A stretch of DNA of 64,000 nt from Nocardia niwae NBRC 108934 = DSM 45340 (GCF_001613465.1 NZ_BDCK01000027.1:124001-188000), one strand, 5' to 3'. Counted from the stretch's first letter, positions 43,201 through 51,926 are shown. Numbers and translations: made by a program. Notes: generated by a model not told the origin, from the letters alone.

Positions 43201-46200
43201 TTGTGCTCGACCGGGTCCATGATGTCGATGTCCCCGACCGCGGCGCCCGGTTCGGCCGCGATCTGGAGCAGAATGCGGATGTAGCCGTCCAGGAAACGCT
43301 GCACGGTGTGCTCGTCGAACAGGTCGGTGCTGTAACCGAATCGAATGATGATCTCGGCGGGCTCGCCGTCGTCGTCGCGGGTGTCCACTACACCGATGTG
43401 CAGGTCGGTCTTCGCCGTGTCGGCATCCACGTCGAGGAACGACACGCTCGGCCCGGACAGTTCGAGGGTGGCCTGGGTGAAGTTCTGGAACGCGAAACCG
43501 ACCTGGTAGAGCGGGTGGCGTCCGGGCGAGCGGGTCGGATCGACCGCGTCGACCACATGCTCGAAGGGCACTTCGGAGTGTGCGAAGTTGACCAGGTCCC
43601 GCTCCCTGGTGCGCCGCAGCAGAGCGGTGAAGCTCTCCGCGGGCTCGATCCTGGTCCGGGAGACGGTCGTGTTGACGAACATACCGACGACATCGGCGAG
43701 CGCGGGCTCGGCCCGGTTGGTCATCGGCACGCCGATCGCGATGTCGGTGCTGCCGGACAGGCGGGCCAGCAGCACGGCCAGCGCCGAACGCATCACCATG
43801 AACAGCGTCGCCCGGTGCGCTCGGGCGAGCGTGAGCAGGTCACCGTGCACAGCAGCGGGTACCGACCGCTGGGTGGCCGAGCCGCGCAGCGTGGCCACCG
43901 GCGGGCGGGGCCGGTCGGCGGGCAGATCGAGTTCGTCGGGCAGGCCGGCCAGTTCCGCGGTCCAGTACGCCAGTTGCCGCGACAGCGGCGAATCCGGATC
44001 ATCGCGGGAACCGAGCAATTCCCGCTGCCACAGTGCGTAATCGGCGTACTGAACATCCGGCGGCTGCCAGGCCGGTGCGGCGCCCCCGCTCCGTGCGGCG
44101 TAGGCAATGGCGACGTCACGGGCCAGCGGCGCGAGCGACGACCCGTCCGCGCAGATGTGGTGCAGGGCGCAGACCAGGACGTATTCGGTGGGGGTGCGCA
44201 GTAGCCGGAGCCGTAGCGGCACCTCGGCCGACACGTCGAACCCGTGCCGCAGGATCGCCCGTACCCGGTCGGGGACCGCCTCGTCGGGCAGTTCCTCCAC
44301 CGCGAAATCGTCCACCACACGTTCGGTGTCGAGGATCAGCTGCCGGGGCCCGGTCTCGTCGGCCGGATACTTGGTGCGCAACGCCTCGTGCCGCTCGACG
44401 GTGTCGGCGAACGCCGCGCGCAGGGCGGGGACATCCAGCTCCGACAGCCGCAGCGCGAAGCCGATGTTGTCCACCGAGGACGTCGTGTCGAACTGGTTGC
44501 GCAGCCAGAACCGCAATTGGGCGGGCGACAGCGGGACGCGTGGCGGCCTGGTCCGCGCGCGTAGCACCGGGCGAGCCGCGTCCAGCTGCTGCGAGCGGAT
44601 GGCTCGAGCCAACGTGGTGACCGTCGGATGGTCGAACACCAGCCGCGGCGGTATGCGCAGCCGCCAGGTGTCGCTCAGGCGCGCGGCGACCTGTGTCGCG
44701 AGCAGCGAATTGCCGCCGGCCGCGAAGAAGTCGGCGTCGGCGCTGAACCGCTCGCGGCCCAGCACGCGGGCGAACACCTCGGCGACCGTTTCCTCACCGA
44801 GGTCGGCGGCGGGCCGATAGTCCGGTTCGTCCAGGGCGCGCACGCGCAGCGCGGGCCGGTCGGCCTTGCCCGTCGGGGTGCGCGGGATCCGGTCCACGAC
44901 CGTGATCGTGTTGGGCACCATGTACTTCGGCAGCAGCGCGGCGAGTGCGTCGGCCAAGGCGGCGGTGTCGGGAGCGTGCCCCGGCTCGGGCTGCACGAAG
45001 GCCGCCAGCGTGGTCTCGCCCGCGGCGGTTCTGCGGTCGACGGTCACCGCCAGCCGGACGCCGGGCTGGGTCGAGAGGATCGCGTCGATCTCGCCGAGTT
45101 CGATCCGGAAGCCCCGGATCTTGACCTGGTCATCGGCCCGGCCGAAATAGTCGAGAGCGCCGGTGCTGGTGCGGCGGACGAGATCGCCGGTGCGGTACAT
45201 CCGGGTCCCGGGCGGCCCGAACGGATCGGCGAGGAACTGTTGCGCGGTCAGATCGGGTCGTCCGTGATATCCCCTGGCCACCCCGGGGCCCGACACGTAC
45301 AGCTCGCCGACGACGCCGATGCCGACCGGTCGCAGCCGGTGATCGAGCACCTGGCAGCGCATGCCCGGCACGGCCGAGCCGATGGTGACCGGCGCGTCCG
45401 GCGACAGGGCCGGGCTGAGCGTCGCCACGATGGTGGACTCGGTCGGGCCGTAGGCGTTGTGGAACAGGCGTCCGTCGGTTGCCCAGTGCCGCAGCAACAT
45501 CGGGGCACAGGGCTCGCCGCCGACCATGACCGAGCGAAGGGCGGGCAGTCCGGCCGGCTCGATGGTGGCCAGTGCCGACGGGGTGAGGAAGGCATGGGTG
45601 ATGGCCTGCCGCGCGAGCAGCTCCACCAGTGCGGCGCCACCGTAGAGGGTCGGCGGGGCGATCACCAGCGTGGCGGCGGAGGAGATCGCGAGCAGCAACT
45701 CCAGGATCGAGGCGTCGAAACTCGGCGACGCGAAGTGCAGCACCCGCGCGTTTTTGTCCAGCTCGTGCCGCGCGGCCAGTTCGGCGCACAGCGGAGCGAG
45801 CCCGGCGTGGGTGACGCTGACGCCTTTCGGGCGTCCGGTCGATCCGGACGTATAGATCACGTAGGCCGGGTGCGTAGGCCTGAGCCGGACCGGGCGTTCG
45901 AAATACGCGATCGGGCTCGCGGGGTTCGCCGCCACCTGGGCGGTCACCTCGGCCTCGTCCAACGCGAGCCAACGCACCTCGGCGGGCAGCGCGGCCGCGT
46001 ATTCGGCGCGCGTCACGCCCAGCGCGGCGCCGCTGTCCGACAATTGAAATCTTATGCGGGACAATGGAAGCGCTGGATCGATGGGGACGAAGGCGGCGCC
46101 GGTCTTCGCGATGGCCCATACCGCGAGCACCGAATCGATCGAACGCGGCAGGGTCACCGCGACCGCTGTCTCGGGCCCCGCGCCCGCCGCCAGCAACGTG

Positions 46201-46397
46201 CGTGCCAGGCGGGACGACTGGGCGTCGAGGTCGCGATAGGTGATCTCGGTGTCGTCGGACAGCACCGCGATGCCGTCGGGATCGTGCTCCGCCGCCGCGG
46301 CCAGCAGCGCGGCGAATGTCGGTGCGGCCGGGTCGGTCGACCTGCGGCGACGGCCGTTCCGGGCGGGTGGACGAGGATTCCGGATACCGCTGGTCAT
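40230..46397 (-). CDS. Two-module NRPS with terminal reductase, A-PCP-C-A-PCP-R
   Basis: 2055 aa from ATG 46397. A1 about 25-520 (YTSGSTGRPKG, NAYGPTE, PTGKADR with K511); PCP1 S564 in GGNSLL; C about 620-1065 with intact HHICADG (746-752); A2 about 1085-1570 (YTSGSTGRPKG, NLYGPTE, NTSGKLDR); PCP2 S1620 in GGSSLL; reductase 1690-2050 with NADPH loop LTGATGFLGAHLL and YLASK. By alignment to PheA in my head the specificity residues are D-A-L-F-M-G-A-I-V-K for A1 and D-V-W-D-F-I-L-V-S-K for A2; I assign no amino acid. No starter C, epimerase or thioesterase is present. The enzyme should make a dipeptide released by NADPH as aldehyde or alcohol. The architecture equals that of staphylococcal AusA (pyrazinones). 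No tailoring or MbtH gene is adjacent. Confidence 0.93.
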   Translation of the reverse strand: MTSGIRNPRPPARNGRRRRSTDPAAPTFAALLAAAAEHDPDGIAVLSDDTEITYRDLDAQSSRLARTLLAAGAGPETAVAVTLPRSIDSVLAVWAIAKTGAAFVPIDPALPLSRIRFQLSDSGAALGVTRAEYAAALPAEVRWLALDEAEVTAQVAANPASPIAYFERPVRLRPTHPAYVIYTSGSTGRPKGVSVTHAGLAPLCAELAARHELDKNARVLHFASPSFDASILELLLAISSAATLVIAPPTLYGGAALVELLARQAITHAFLTPSALATIEPAGLPALRSVMVGGEPCAPMLLRHWATDGRLFHNAYGPTESTIVATLSPALSPDAPVTIGSAVPGMRCQVLDHRLRPVGIGVVGELYVSGPGVARGYHGRPDLTAQQFLADPFGPPGTRMYRTGDLVRRTSTGALDYFGRADDQVKIRGFRIELGEIDAILSTQPGVRLAVTVDRRTAAGETTLAAFVQPEPGHAPDTAALADALAALLPKYMVPNTITVVDRIPRTPTGKADRPALRVRALDEPDYRPAADLGEETVAEVFARVLGRERFSADADFFAAGGNSLLATQVAARLSDTWRLRIPPRLVFDHPTVTTLARAIRSQQLDAARPVLRARTRPPRVPLSPAQLRFWLRNQFDTTSSVDNIGFALRLSELDVPALRAAFADTVERHEALRTKYPADETGPRQLILDTERVVDDFAVEELPDEAVPDRVRAILRHGFDVSAEVPLRLRLLRTPTEYVLVCALHHICADGSSLAPLARDVAIAYAARSGGAAPAWQPPDVQYADYALWQRELLGSRDDPDSPLSRQLAYWTAELAGLPDELDLPADRPRPPVATLRGSATQRSVPAAVHGDLLTLARAHRATLFMVMRSALAVLLARLSGSTDIAIGVPMTNRAEPALADVVGMFVNTTVSRTRIEPAESFTALLRRTRERDLVNFAHSEVPFEHVVDAVDPTRSPGRHPLYQVGFAFQNFTQATLELSGPSVSFLDVDADTAKTDLHIGVVDTRDDDGEPAEIIIRFGYSTDLFDEHTVQRFLDGYIRILLQIAAEPGAAVGDIDIMDPVEHKRIRSWGAGAEHDVPAEPLCAATARQAAATPDAIAVVCGPETLTYAQLCERSARLARWLIGQGVGPETVVAVAMRRSIHQVVALQAIVAAGAAWVPIDPGHPAERIRYVLESAAPRCVLTTAADGFTVTEAHDVDTLDLERFGSGPVLDAERRASWHADHPAYLIYTSGSTGRPKGVAVSHRAIVHQLAWMQDEYGVEATDVYLHKTPATFDVSLWGYFLPLRAGARLVLAGPEEHRDPAALGRLIAEHRVTLTDFVPAMLTVFAQHSTTDQLSSLRAVFVIGEALPPETARAFANLTGAGLHNLYGPTEAAVSITRHAVSAADHTAAGVSIGVPEWNSRCQVLDDRLRPVPVGVTGELYLGGVQLARGYHGAPGSTAARFVADPSHPGERMYRTGDLVRWNRGGTLDYLGRTDFQVKVRGHRIELGEIEAALLADPSVGRAAVAVKGSDAGDRLVGYVVAAPGATVDPDAVRHSVARVLPGYMVPSAVLALDAFPVNTSGKLDRAALPQPVFAARTGERPGTPLERAIAEVFAEVLAVSPIGVGDDFFELGGSSLLTFTLHQRLSDRLGRDVPMSAILAAPTVGGLAARLTGERVPTAPTPERDAVLEPEIGIGGCQPAHTGPPQEVLLTGATGFLGAHLLQELLDRTDARVWCVVRADDAEEGIDRILAALSHYRLAGTTAAERIVVVAGDLTAPRLGLGPADYECLADSIDAIYHNGARVNHVDPYARLRQANVEGTRELLRLATTRRVKPFHLVSTMGAAVAAAPESPVVTEDVRLGADQVSGNGYLASKWVAEELVRQAGDRGVPIAIYRPGTICGCPEVGVNSSQDSLWNMVRAAAMLGMAPDVGDATVSLVPVSYVAGAIVEISVRPRSQTVYHLVNRAPVAVGEILDSLRAHGLPVATMPEDAVRAGLAREARRRDALGDDSLVRAALLSNDFARLAGHLDWADEHARAALTGTGVDCPQVDRAVVDTFVREFIESGFLPLD

Positions 46398-46567
46398 ATC
46401 TTGTCCCGTCCGCGTGGCAGTAAACGCGCCAGATGCTATAGCCGCACAGGGGGATTCCTCACCGATGAGAAGGAGCCTGTCACGAGCGGGCACGGTTCAC
46501 TGGACGGCGACCCGGTCGACGCGCTGACCGGCACGCTGCGTCGGCTACCGGCCGCAACGGGTGCCGG

Positions 46568-47119
46568 TCAGCGCGTGCCGTGCCCCTGGCAGGCGGTCAG
46601 CGCGTTGTTCTTGGTGGCGTTGAATCGATCGATCACCGCGTTCAGCGTGTCGGTGTCGGCGCGGCGGGCCAGCGTGTCGGCCAGGGCGTTGGTGTCGTCG
46701 CGGTAGGCGCGCAGCGGGGTGGCGATCGCGGAGGGCACTTCTCTGGTCACGTTCTGGTCGACCGAGCGCGCGTTGTCGCGCAGCGTCGAAACAGCGGTAT
46801 CGGCTTTGCCGTTGGTATCGGGATCGCCACGGCCCTTGGTGTTGCTGGCATCGATGTAGTCGTTGAACGCCCGTACCGAGCTCCCGTTGGCGGCCAGGAA
46901 GGCGTCGCACGCCGAGCCGGTCGCGCGTTCGACCGCGGCGGCCCTGGACGACGAGGCGGCGGCCGAGGAGGAAGTGACCTCGGAGGCGTACGCGGCCAGG
47001 TCGGTCCGGTTGACCTCCGCGGTACCGGAGACTTGCTGTGCGCAGGCGCCGATGAGCAGTACGCCCGCCGTGGTGGCCACCGCGGATGCCAGCAGGCCCG
47101 CGCGTTCGAGTCGTCGCAT
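46568..47119 (-). CDS. Secreted lipoprotein, Ala/Ser/Asp-rich, unknown function
   Basis: 183 aa from ATG 47119 with GAGGGA 5 nt upstream. The signal peptide RRLERAGLLASAVATTAGVLLIGAC ends in an LIGAC lipobox; the mature part is Ser/Ala-rich at first and then mostly helical (ACDAFLAANGSSVRAFNDYIDASN, SAIATPLRAYRDDTNALADTLARR). Two cysteines outside the lipobox (SACDAF, TACQGH) could form a disulfide. It resembles small Nocardia/Mycobacterium cell-envelope lipoproteins, but no named family is recognised. It lies 170 bp upstream of the NRPS on the same strand. Confidence 0.75.
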   Translation of the reverse strand: MRRLERAGLLASAVATTAGVLLIGACAQQVSGTAEVNRTDLAAYASEVTSSSAAASSSRAAAVERATGSACDAFLAANGSSVRAFNDYIDASNTKGRGDPDTNGKADTAVSTLRDNARSVDQNVTREVPSAIATPLRAYRDDTNALADTLARRADTDTLNAVIDRFNATKNNALTACQGHGTR

Positions 47120-47257
47120 GGTCGGTCCCTCACTCCCCTCGGACGTCCGGCCGGGACGGCTGGACAGCGCCGGACCATCCGACCGTACGTCGTGCGGACG
47201 GGACACGCCCGCCCGCGCCGATATCGATGGTCAACCGATATCGGCGCGGTGACACGT

Positions 47258-47869
47258 TCAGCTCTGGCCGAGCATGGTCCGCATCTGCTCGATCTCGGCC
47301 CGCTGGGCGGCGATGATGGCCTCGGCGAGCGCCTTGGCGTCGGCATTGCGGCCGTTGGACAGTTCGGTTTCGGACATGTCGATCGCGCCTTGGTGGTGCT
47401 CGATCATCATGGTCAGCCACTGGCGGTCGAAGTCGGGGCCGGACGCCGCCCGCAGCGCAGCCATCTGCTCGGCGGACATCATGCCGGGCATGCCGTGGCC
47501 GCCGTGCCCTTCGCTCGTCGTGGGCGCGGGCTTGCCGAAGCTCTGCAACAGGGCGGTGATCTGCTGCATCTCCGGGGCCTGTGCTTGTTCGACCTGCGTC
47601 GCCAGCGCCCGCAACTGCGCGTTGTCGGTGTGACTCGGCACCAGCCGCGCCATCTCGACGGCCTGGGCGTGATGCGGATACATCATCTGCAAGAACGTCA
47701 CGTCGGCGTCGTCGAACTCGGCGCGTGCGGTTGCGCTCGGGCCGGCCGAGGTGGTCGTCGAAGTGCCGTGCTCGGCGGTGTGCCCGGTGTCGGAGTCGCC
47801 GCATCCGGCGAGACTCAGCGCGGCGACCGCGGCGAGCACGAGGATCGAGCGGGTACGAGTGATGAACAT
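47258..47869 (-). CDS. DUF305-family lipoprotein (copper-associated)
   Basis: 203 aa from ATG 47869 with AAGGAG 6 nt upstream. Signal peptide with lipobox SLAGC. Two His/Met-rich ferritin-like halves of the DUF305 type: FLQMMYPHHAQAVEMARL and WLTMMIEHHQGAIDMSETEL, joined by a segment with HGGHGMPGMM. DUF305 proteins are found near copper-resistance and copper-oxidase genes, and their His/Met pairs suggest metal binding outside the membrane; the exact role is unproven. It lies 85 bp downstream of the DUF6153 gene on the same strand. Confidence 0.9.
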   Translation of the reverse strand: MFITRTRSILVLAAVAALSLAGCGDSDTGHTAEHGTSTTTSAGPSATARAEFDDADVTFLQMMYPHHAQAVEMARLVPSHTDNAQLRALATQVEQAQAPEMQQITALLQSFGKPAPTTSEGHGGHGMPGMMSAEQMAALRAASGPDFDRQWLTMMIEHHQGAIDMSETELSNGRNADAKALAEAIIAAQRAEIEQMRTMLGQS

Positions 47870-47954
47870 GAGGTGCTCCTTGCGAAGGCGAGGTCTGCGG
47901 ATGGGTCGACGAGGCCCGCGACCGTGGTTCGGACACACGGCCGCGGCGGACCTG

Positions 47955-48473
47955 TCAGATTCGCAGAATCGCCAGTTCGGCCAAGGTGAGCACGGTCCAC
48001 GGCGGCGGTCGTTCCCGCCGCGCCCGCCAGTGCCGCGGTCGCGCCGCACCGCCGCCGGGACGGTCGGCCGCCATCCGGTAGAGCAGCACCAGTGCGGCCA
48101 CCGCGAGCGAGGCGACCAGGATGAACACGCAGCTGTGCAGCGCGCTGTGCGCGCCGTCGCACCCGCCGCCGTCGCACCGGAGGAGCTTGGTCGTGAGCTC
48201 GTGCCCGGCGCCGCGCGGCGCTGCGGTGTCGGCCGCGAACGCGCCAGGGGCTCGCCGACCGGCCGAGTCGTGACCGGAGGTGTGTCGAGCAGCGGCGGCC
48301 CGTTCGGGCACGGCGGAGGTTGCCTCGAAAGCGGAGGCGGTGTGCGGACCAGCGTGGGTATGGCCGGCGGCCCCGAAGACCACCGAATGCATGGCGACCA
48401 CCCCGGCGAGGAGCGCCAGCACGCCGAGCAGCCGGGCCATCCCGGCGGCGCGGAGTCTGCGGTGATCGACCAC
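47955..48473 (-). CDS. DUF6153-like membrane protein with Cys/His-rich loop
   Basis: 172 aa from GTG 48473; ATG 48440 (MARLLGVLALL) is an equally good start. Two membrane segments, ARLLGVLALLAGVVAMHSVVF near the N-terminus and SCVFILVASLAVAALVLLY near residue 115. Between them is a long His-rich, probably extracellular loop (HTHAGPHTAS, HTSGHDS) with cysteines (LLRCDGGGCDGAHSALHSC), suited to metal binding. I relate it to DUF6153 with moderate certainty. It probably forms an operon with the DUF305 gene. Confidence 0.65.
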   Translation of the reverse strand: MVDHRRLRAAGMARLLGVLALLAGVVAMHSVVFGAAGHTHAGPHTASAFEATSAVPERAAAARHTSGHDSAGRRAPGAFAADTAAPRGAGHELTTKLLRCDGGGCDGAHSALHSCVFILVASLAVAALVLLYRMAADRPGGGAARPRHWRARRERPPPWTVLTLAELAILRI

Positions 48474-48525
48474 GAGTGCCGAGTCTAGCGGCCGGTCCCG
48501 AGATACCCGTTGGCGGTATCGGTAT

Positions 48526-49101
48526 CTACGGGCTGGCGATGTCGACGACCAGCCGGGTCGGGTTGGCCAGCACGGTGACGGTGAAGGCGGGCCGGTCGGC
48601 CTGCACGCCGATGAACGACTGCGTGACGCCCTCGTACACCGTCGTCCGGTACACGCCCGCGATGCCGGGGACCTCCGGATCGACGGCGGGGTCGGGGCCT
48701 TCGTACGGCGTCACGCCACTGTCGAACGGATAGGCGGAGCCGAGGATTCGCACTTCCAGAATCGACCGGCCCGCCACGTCCACCGGATTGCCGCTGCCAT
48801 CCTGCACGGCGCGGTCGGTGTACCGGACGATCCAGCCGGGCGTGCCGACGCCGCCGAGGTCGTAGACCACGCGATCGGCGCCGGGCTGACGCCCGAGGCG
48901 GACGCCGGTCACCGTGAGCGCCGCGTCACCGGAGGGCTTGCCCTGCTTCGGCGCGGCGTCCCCCGGAACCGGGACCTGCGCCGCCGCGGCCGGCGTCCGG
49001 GTCGTCGAGGCCACTGGGAGACCCGGCCCCGACTCGCCGTTACCGCAGCCCGCGAGCAGTGCCGCCGCGGCCACGGCCAGGAGCACCATCCTGTTGCGCA
49101 T
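48526..49101 (-). CDS. AMIN-like domain lipoprotein
   Basis: 191 aa from ATG 49101. Signal peptide RNRMVLLAVAAAALLAGC with lipobox LLAGC. After a Pro/Ala linker, the domain runs LTVTGVRLGRQPGADRVVYDLGGVGTPGWIVRYTD to VTVLANPTRLVVDIASP, the beta-rich pattern of AMIN-like domains found in actinobacterial secreted proteins. The general AMIN fold binds cell-wall polymers; that role is inference. It is the first of a leftward set of secreted or membrane proteins (AMIN, DUF6153, DUF305, lipoprotein). Confidence 0.85.
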   Translation of the reverse strand: MRNRMVLLAVAAAALLAGCGNGESGPGLPVASTTRTPAAAAQVPVPGDAAPKQGKPSGDAALTVTGVRLGRQPGADRVVYDLGGVGTPGWIVRYTDRAVQDGSGNPVDVAGRSILEVRILGSAYPFDSGVTPYEGPDPAVDPEVPGIAGVYRTTVYEGVTQSFIGVQADRPAFTVTVLANPTRLVVDIASP

Positions 49102-49721
49102 GGGCCGATGCTACTCAGCGGAACGCGTCGGATGGCGTAACCGGAGCGCGTTGCGGCCGATTCGCCTTCGGTCGGCGATGACATCCGCCACGGATGCGGA
49201 CAATCGTGAAGCCGGCCGGTCGCCCTTCGACCAGATCGGATTGCTATCCAATTGCGATGACTCGTGTGGGCGCGTAGGGGTCGCAGTGCACGGATGAGGT
49301 GAGCGCCGGAGCCGGATCGTTCGTTCGGCGACCCGGGGAAGCCGGCGTCCACCGCGGGCTGCGGTCGCTGTTACCGGGGTCCGCGCAATACCGTTCGTGC
49401 GGACCAGCTCCCGTGCTCCGCGCAGCGATCGCATCTGAGCGCTGGGGGTGGCGTATTCGAAACTGCGGCCACCTCTGCGGGCCCGGGCCGGCACCGCGCC
49501 CTGTCACCGGCCCGGCGCCGCGCGAGCACTTCCCGATTCCGGCTGCCGGGCCGGTGCGGTCCGCAAGCGGTCGACCTCGTCACGCGACGGCCGCTCGAGG
49601 CGCCGGCGAAACCGCCTGTCCCGCCGTGGTTCCGCGCGCGAGCCGCGATGCCGGGAATGCGGCGCGATCGATTGGCCGGGGTGGGCGCGACCATTCGGCA
49701 ACGATCTAGCACACTTGAGGT
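49102..49721. other. 620-bp intergenic region, no gene recognised
   Basis: It lies between divergent genes and must hold promoters for the AMIN-like lipoprotein and the methyltransferase. Several Arg/Gly-rich frames are open on both strands, but none has a ribosome binding site or a family-like sequence. No tRNA or strong hairpin was seen. Confidence 0.5.
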
Positions 49722-50873
49722 GTGGGAGATGTCGAGGACGTACTGAGCCGGCTGCGGCGGTATCCGGACGTGGAGGCGCTGAACCTCTACGCGGTGGACG
49801 CCGCCGATCGGCTGATCCTCGACGTCGCGGCCGACGCCCTGGCGACTGTCGATAGCGGGAAGGTAGCCGTAATCGGTGACGCCTATGGTGCGCTGACTCT
49901 CGGCGCCATCGCGGGGCACGATCTGCGCGACGTCCGGGTGCATCAAGACCTGCTCACCGGCGAACTCGCCCTGGCCAACAACGCCCGGGCGGCGGGACTG
50001 TCGGATCGCTACACGGCACATCCGCTCGGCCCCGGGTTGCTGCGTGATGCCCGGGTGGTGTTGCTTCGCCTGCCCCGGGTGCTGGCTGGGTTGGCCGAGG
50101 TCGCCGACGCCATCGCGCGCTACGCGGATCCGGCGGTCGAGGTGTTCGCGGGCGGGCGGGACAAGTATCTGACCAAGTCGATGAACGACGTTCTGGCGCA
50201 ATCGTTCTCCGAGGTGCGTGCCAGCCGTGGCAAGCAGAAGTCGCGGACGCTGCTGGTGGCCCGGCCCAGACCCGTTGCGGACCACCCCTTTCCGGTGCGC
50301 GAGCGGCTGGACGAACTCGGTTTCGAGGTCGTCGCGCACGGTGCGGCCTTCTCCGGCGCCCGCTTGGACATCGGCACCAGGTTCCTGCTCGAGCACCTGA
50401 GACTGATGAAGCCGGACGCGCGCGATGCCATCGACCTCGGCTGCGGCACCGGCATCCTCGCCGTCGCGCTGGCCACGGCGCGGCCGGGAATCAAGGTGAT
50501 CGCCACCGATCAATCCGCCGCGGCGGTCGCGTCGGCGCGGGCCACCACCGAGGCGAACGGGGTCGCCGACCGGGTGTGCGTGGTGCGCGACGACGCCATG
50601 TCCTCGGCCGCGGACAACAGCGCCGACCTCGTGCTGTGCAATCCGCCGTTCCATGTCGGCGCGGCCGTGCACACCGGATCGGCGATCAAGATGTTCGCCG
50701 AGACCGGGCGGGTGCTGCGCCCGGGCGGTGAGCTGTGGACGGTATACAACTCACACCTGAACTATCGGGCCGTGGTCGAACGGATGGTGGGCCGGACCGA
50801 CGTGATGGGCCGCAACCGGAAATTCACCGTGACCCGGTCGGTGCGTGGCTTGCGTGACCCGCACCAGCGGTAG
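49722..50873 (+). CDS. Class I SAM-dependent methyltransferase, RsmC/RlmG-like
   Basis: 383 aa, GTG start. Two-domain layout of RsmC/RlmG: an N-terminal degenerate methyltransferase-like half (residues 1-185) and a C-terminal catalytic half with SAM motif I AIDLGCGTGILAVAL (about 228-242), VIATDQSAAAV, and the N6/N2-guanine methylase motif NPPFH (about 300). The family methylates guanine N2 in rRNA (16S G1207 for RsmC, 23S G1835 for RlmG); which site is modified here is open. It stands alone, 132 bp before the Bax-inhibitor gene. Confidence 0.88.
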   Translation: MGDVEDVLSRLRRYPDVEALNLYAVDAADRLILDVAADALATVDSGKVAVIGDAYGALTLGAIAGHDLRDVRVHQDLLTGELALANNARAAGLSDRYTAHPLGPGLLRDARVVLLRLPRVLAGLAEVADAIARYADPAVEVFAGGRDKYLTKSMNDVLAQSFSEVRASRGKQKSRTLLVARPRPVADHPFPVRERLDELGFEVVAHGAAFSGARLDIGTRFLLEHLRLMKPDARDAIDLGCGTGILAVALATARPGIKVIATDQSAAAVASARATTEANGVADRVCVVRDDAMSSAADNSADLVLCNPPFHVGAAVHTGSAIKMFAETGRVLRPGGELWTVYNSHLNYRAVVERMVGRTDVMGRNRKFTVTRSVRGLRDPHQR

Positions 50874-51005
50874 AGTCCGAATTGTCCGGCTCCGCGAGAC
50901 TCTCCGGGAACTCGCGACGGATGACAAACGTTGGACAGGGCAGTTGGATATCGAGTGAACCAACTCGATGAACAGCGGCAACGACTCCAGAAAGGGACGC
51001 CGTTC

Positions 51006-51869
51006 ATGCGTACCACGAGCAATCCGGTTTTCAGGAACCTGCCCAGGCAGGAGGGCGGTGGATACGCCAGCTTCGGTTCCGGCGTGACCTCCGCGGGACA
51101 GTTCGGCAACCAGTACGGCCAGCACCCCCAGCAGTACGGCCAGTACCCGCAGCCTTACCAGCAGGCTCCCCCCACCACGCGCTCGATGACCATCGACGAC
51201 GTGGTGACGAAGACGGGCATCACCCTCGCGGTGCTGGCCTTGTCCGCGATCGTGTCCTACGGCCTCACCAACGCGAACACCTCGCTCGCGCCGCTGTTCG
51301 TGATCGCGGGCGGTCTGGTCGGCCTGGTGCTGGTACTGGTCGCGACGTTCGCGAACAAGATGGACAACCCGGTGCTCGTGTTGTCCTACGCCGTGGCCGA
51401 GGGCCTGTTCCTCGGTGCGCTGTCGTTCATGTTCACCAACGTCGAGTTCGGCGGGGTCGGCGGTAGCGCCCTGATCGGTCAGGCGGTGCTCGGCACGTTC
51501 GGTGTCTTCGCGGGCATGCTGGTGGTCTACAAGACCGGCGCCATCCGGGTGACGCCGCGGTTCACCAGGATCATCGTCGGCGCCATGATCGGCATCCTGG
51601 TGCTGATGCTGGGCAACCTTGTCGCGAGCTTCTTCATCGACGGCGGCCTCGGCCTGCGTGACGGCGGCCCGCTGGCGATCGTGTTCAGCCTGGTGGTCAT
51701 CGCCATCGCCGCGTTCAGCTTCCTGCTCGACTTCGACGCCGCCGATCAGCTGATCCGCGCGCAGGCTCCGGAGCGGGCGGCCTGGGGTGTCGCCCTCGGC
51801 CTCACCGTCACCCTGGTGTGGCTGTACGTGGAGATCCTGCGGCTGCTGAGCTACTTCCAGAACGACTAG
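51006..51869 (+). CDS. Bax inhibitor-1/YccA family membrane protein
   Basis: 287 aa from ATG 51006 with AAAGGGA upstream. A soluble N-terminal tail rich in Gln, Tyr and Pro (FGNQYGQHPQQYGQYPQPY, about 35-55) precedes seven hydrophobic segments of the BI-1 fold, including LVLSYAVAEGLFLGALSFMF and the C-terminal SFLLDFDAADQLIRAQAPERAAWGVALGL with the Asp pair typical of the pH-gated calcium leak. The long Q/Y/P tail is a feature of actinobacterial members. A strong hairpin terminator follows the stop codon. Confidence 0.9.
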   Translation: MRTTSNPVFRNLPRQEGGGYASFGSGVTSAGQFGNQYGQHPQQYGQYPQPYQQAPPTTRSMTIDDVVTKTGITLAVLALSAIVSYGLTNANTSLAPLFVIAGGLVGLVLVLVATFANKMDNPVLVLSYAVAEGLFLGALSFMFTNVEFGGVGGSALIGQAVLGTFGVFAGMLVVYKTGAIRVTPRFTRIIVGAMIGILVLMLGNLVASFFIDGGLGLRDGGPLAIVFSLVVIAIAAFSFLLDFDAADQLIRAQAPERAAWGVALGLTVTLVWLYVEILRLLSYFQND

Positions 51870-51880
51870 TCATAACGGCA

Positions 51881-51917
51881 AAAGGGCGGTCGCCGGGTAT
51901 CCCGGCGACCGCCCTTT
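51881..51917. terminator. Bidirectional intrinsic terminator between the BI-1 and thiolase genes
   Basis: A 17-bp perfect stem (AAAGGGCGGTCGCCGGG paired with its complement) with a 3-base loop TAT, flanked by A and T runs on either side. It sits in the 57 bp between two convergent stop codons. Confidence 0.93.
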
Positions 51918-51926
51918 GTCTGCGGG

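Noticed and set aside
40230..46397. Mycobactin/nocobactin-type siderophore NRPS
   Set aside because: No salicylate or oxazoline cyclisation domain, no lysine monooxygenase gene, no iron box upstream, and release is by a reductase.
49371..50672. A 433-codon minus-strand open frame over the methyltransferase gene
   Set aside because: The plus strand encodes an intact RsmC/RlmG-like methyltransferase with SAM and NPPF motifs; the antisense frame is low in complexity.
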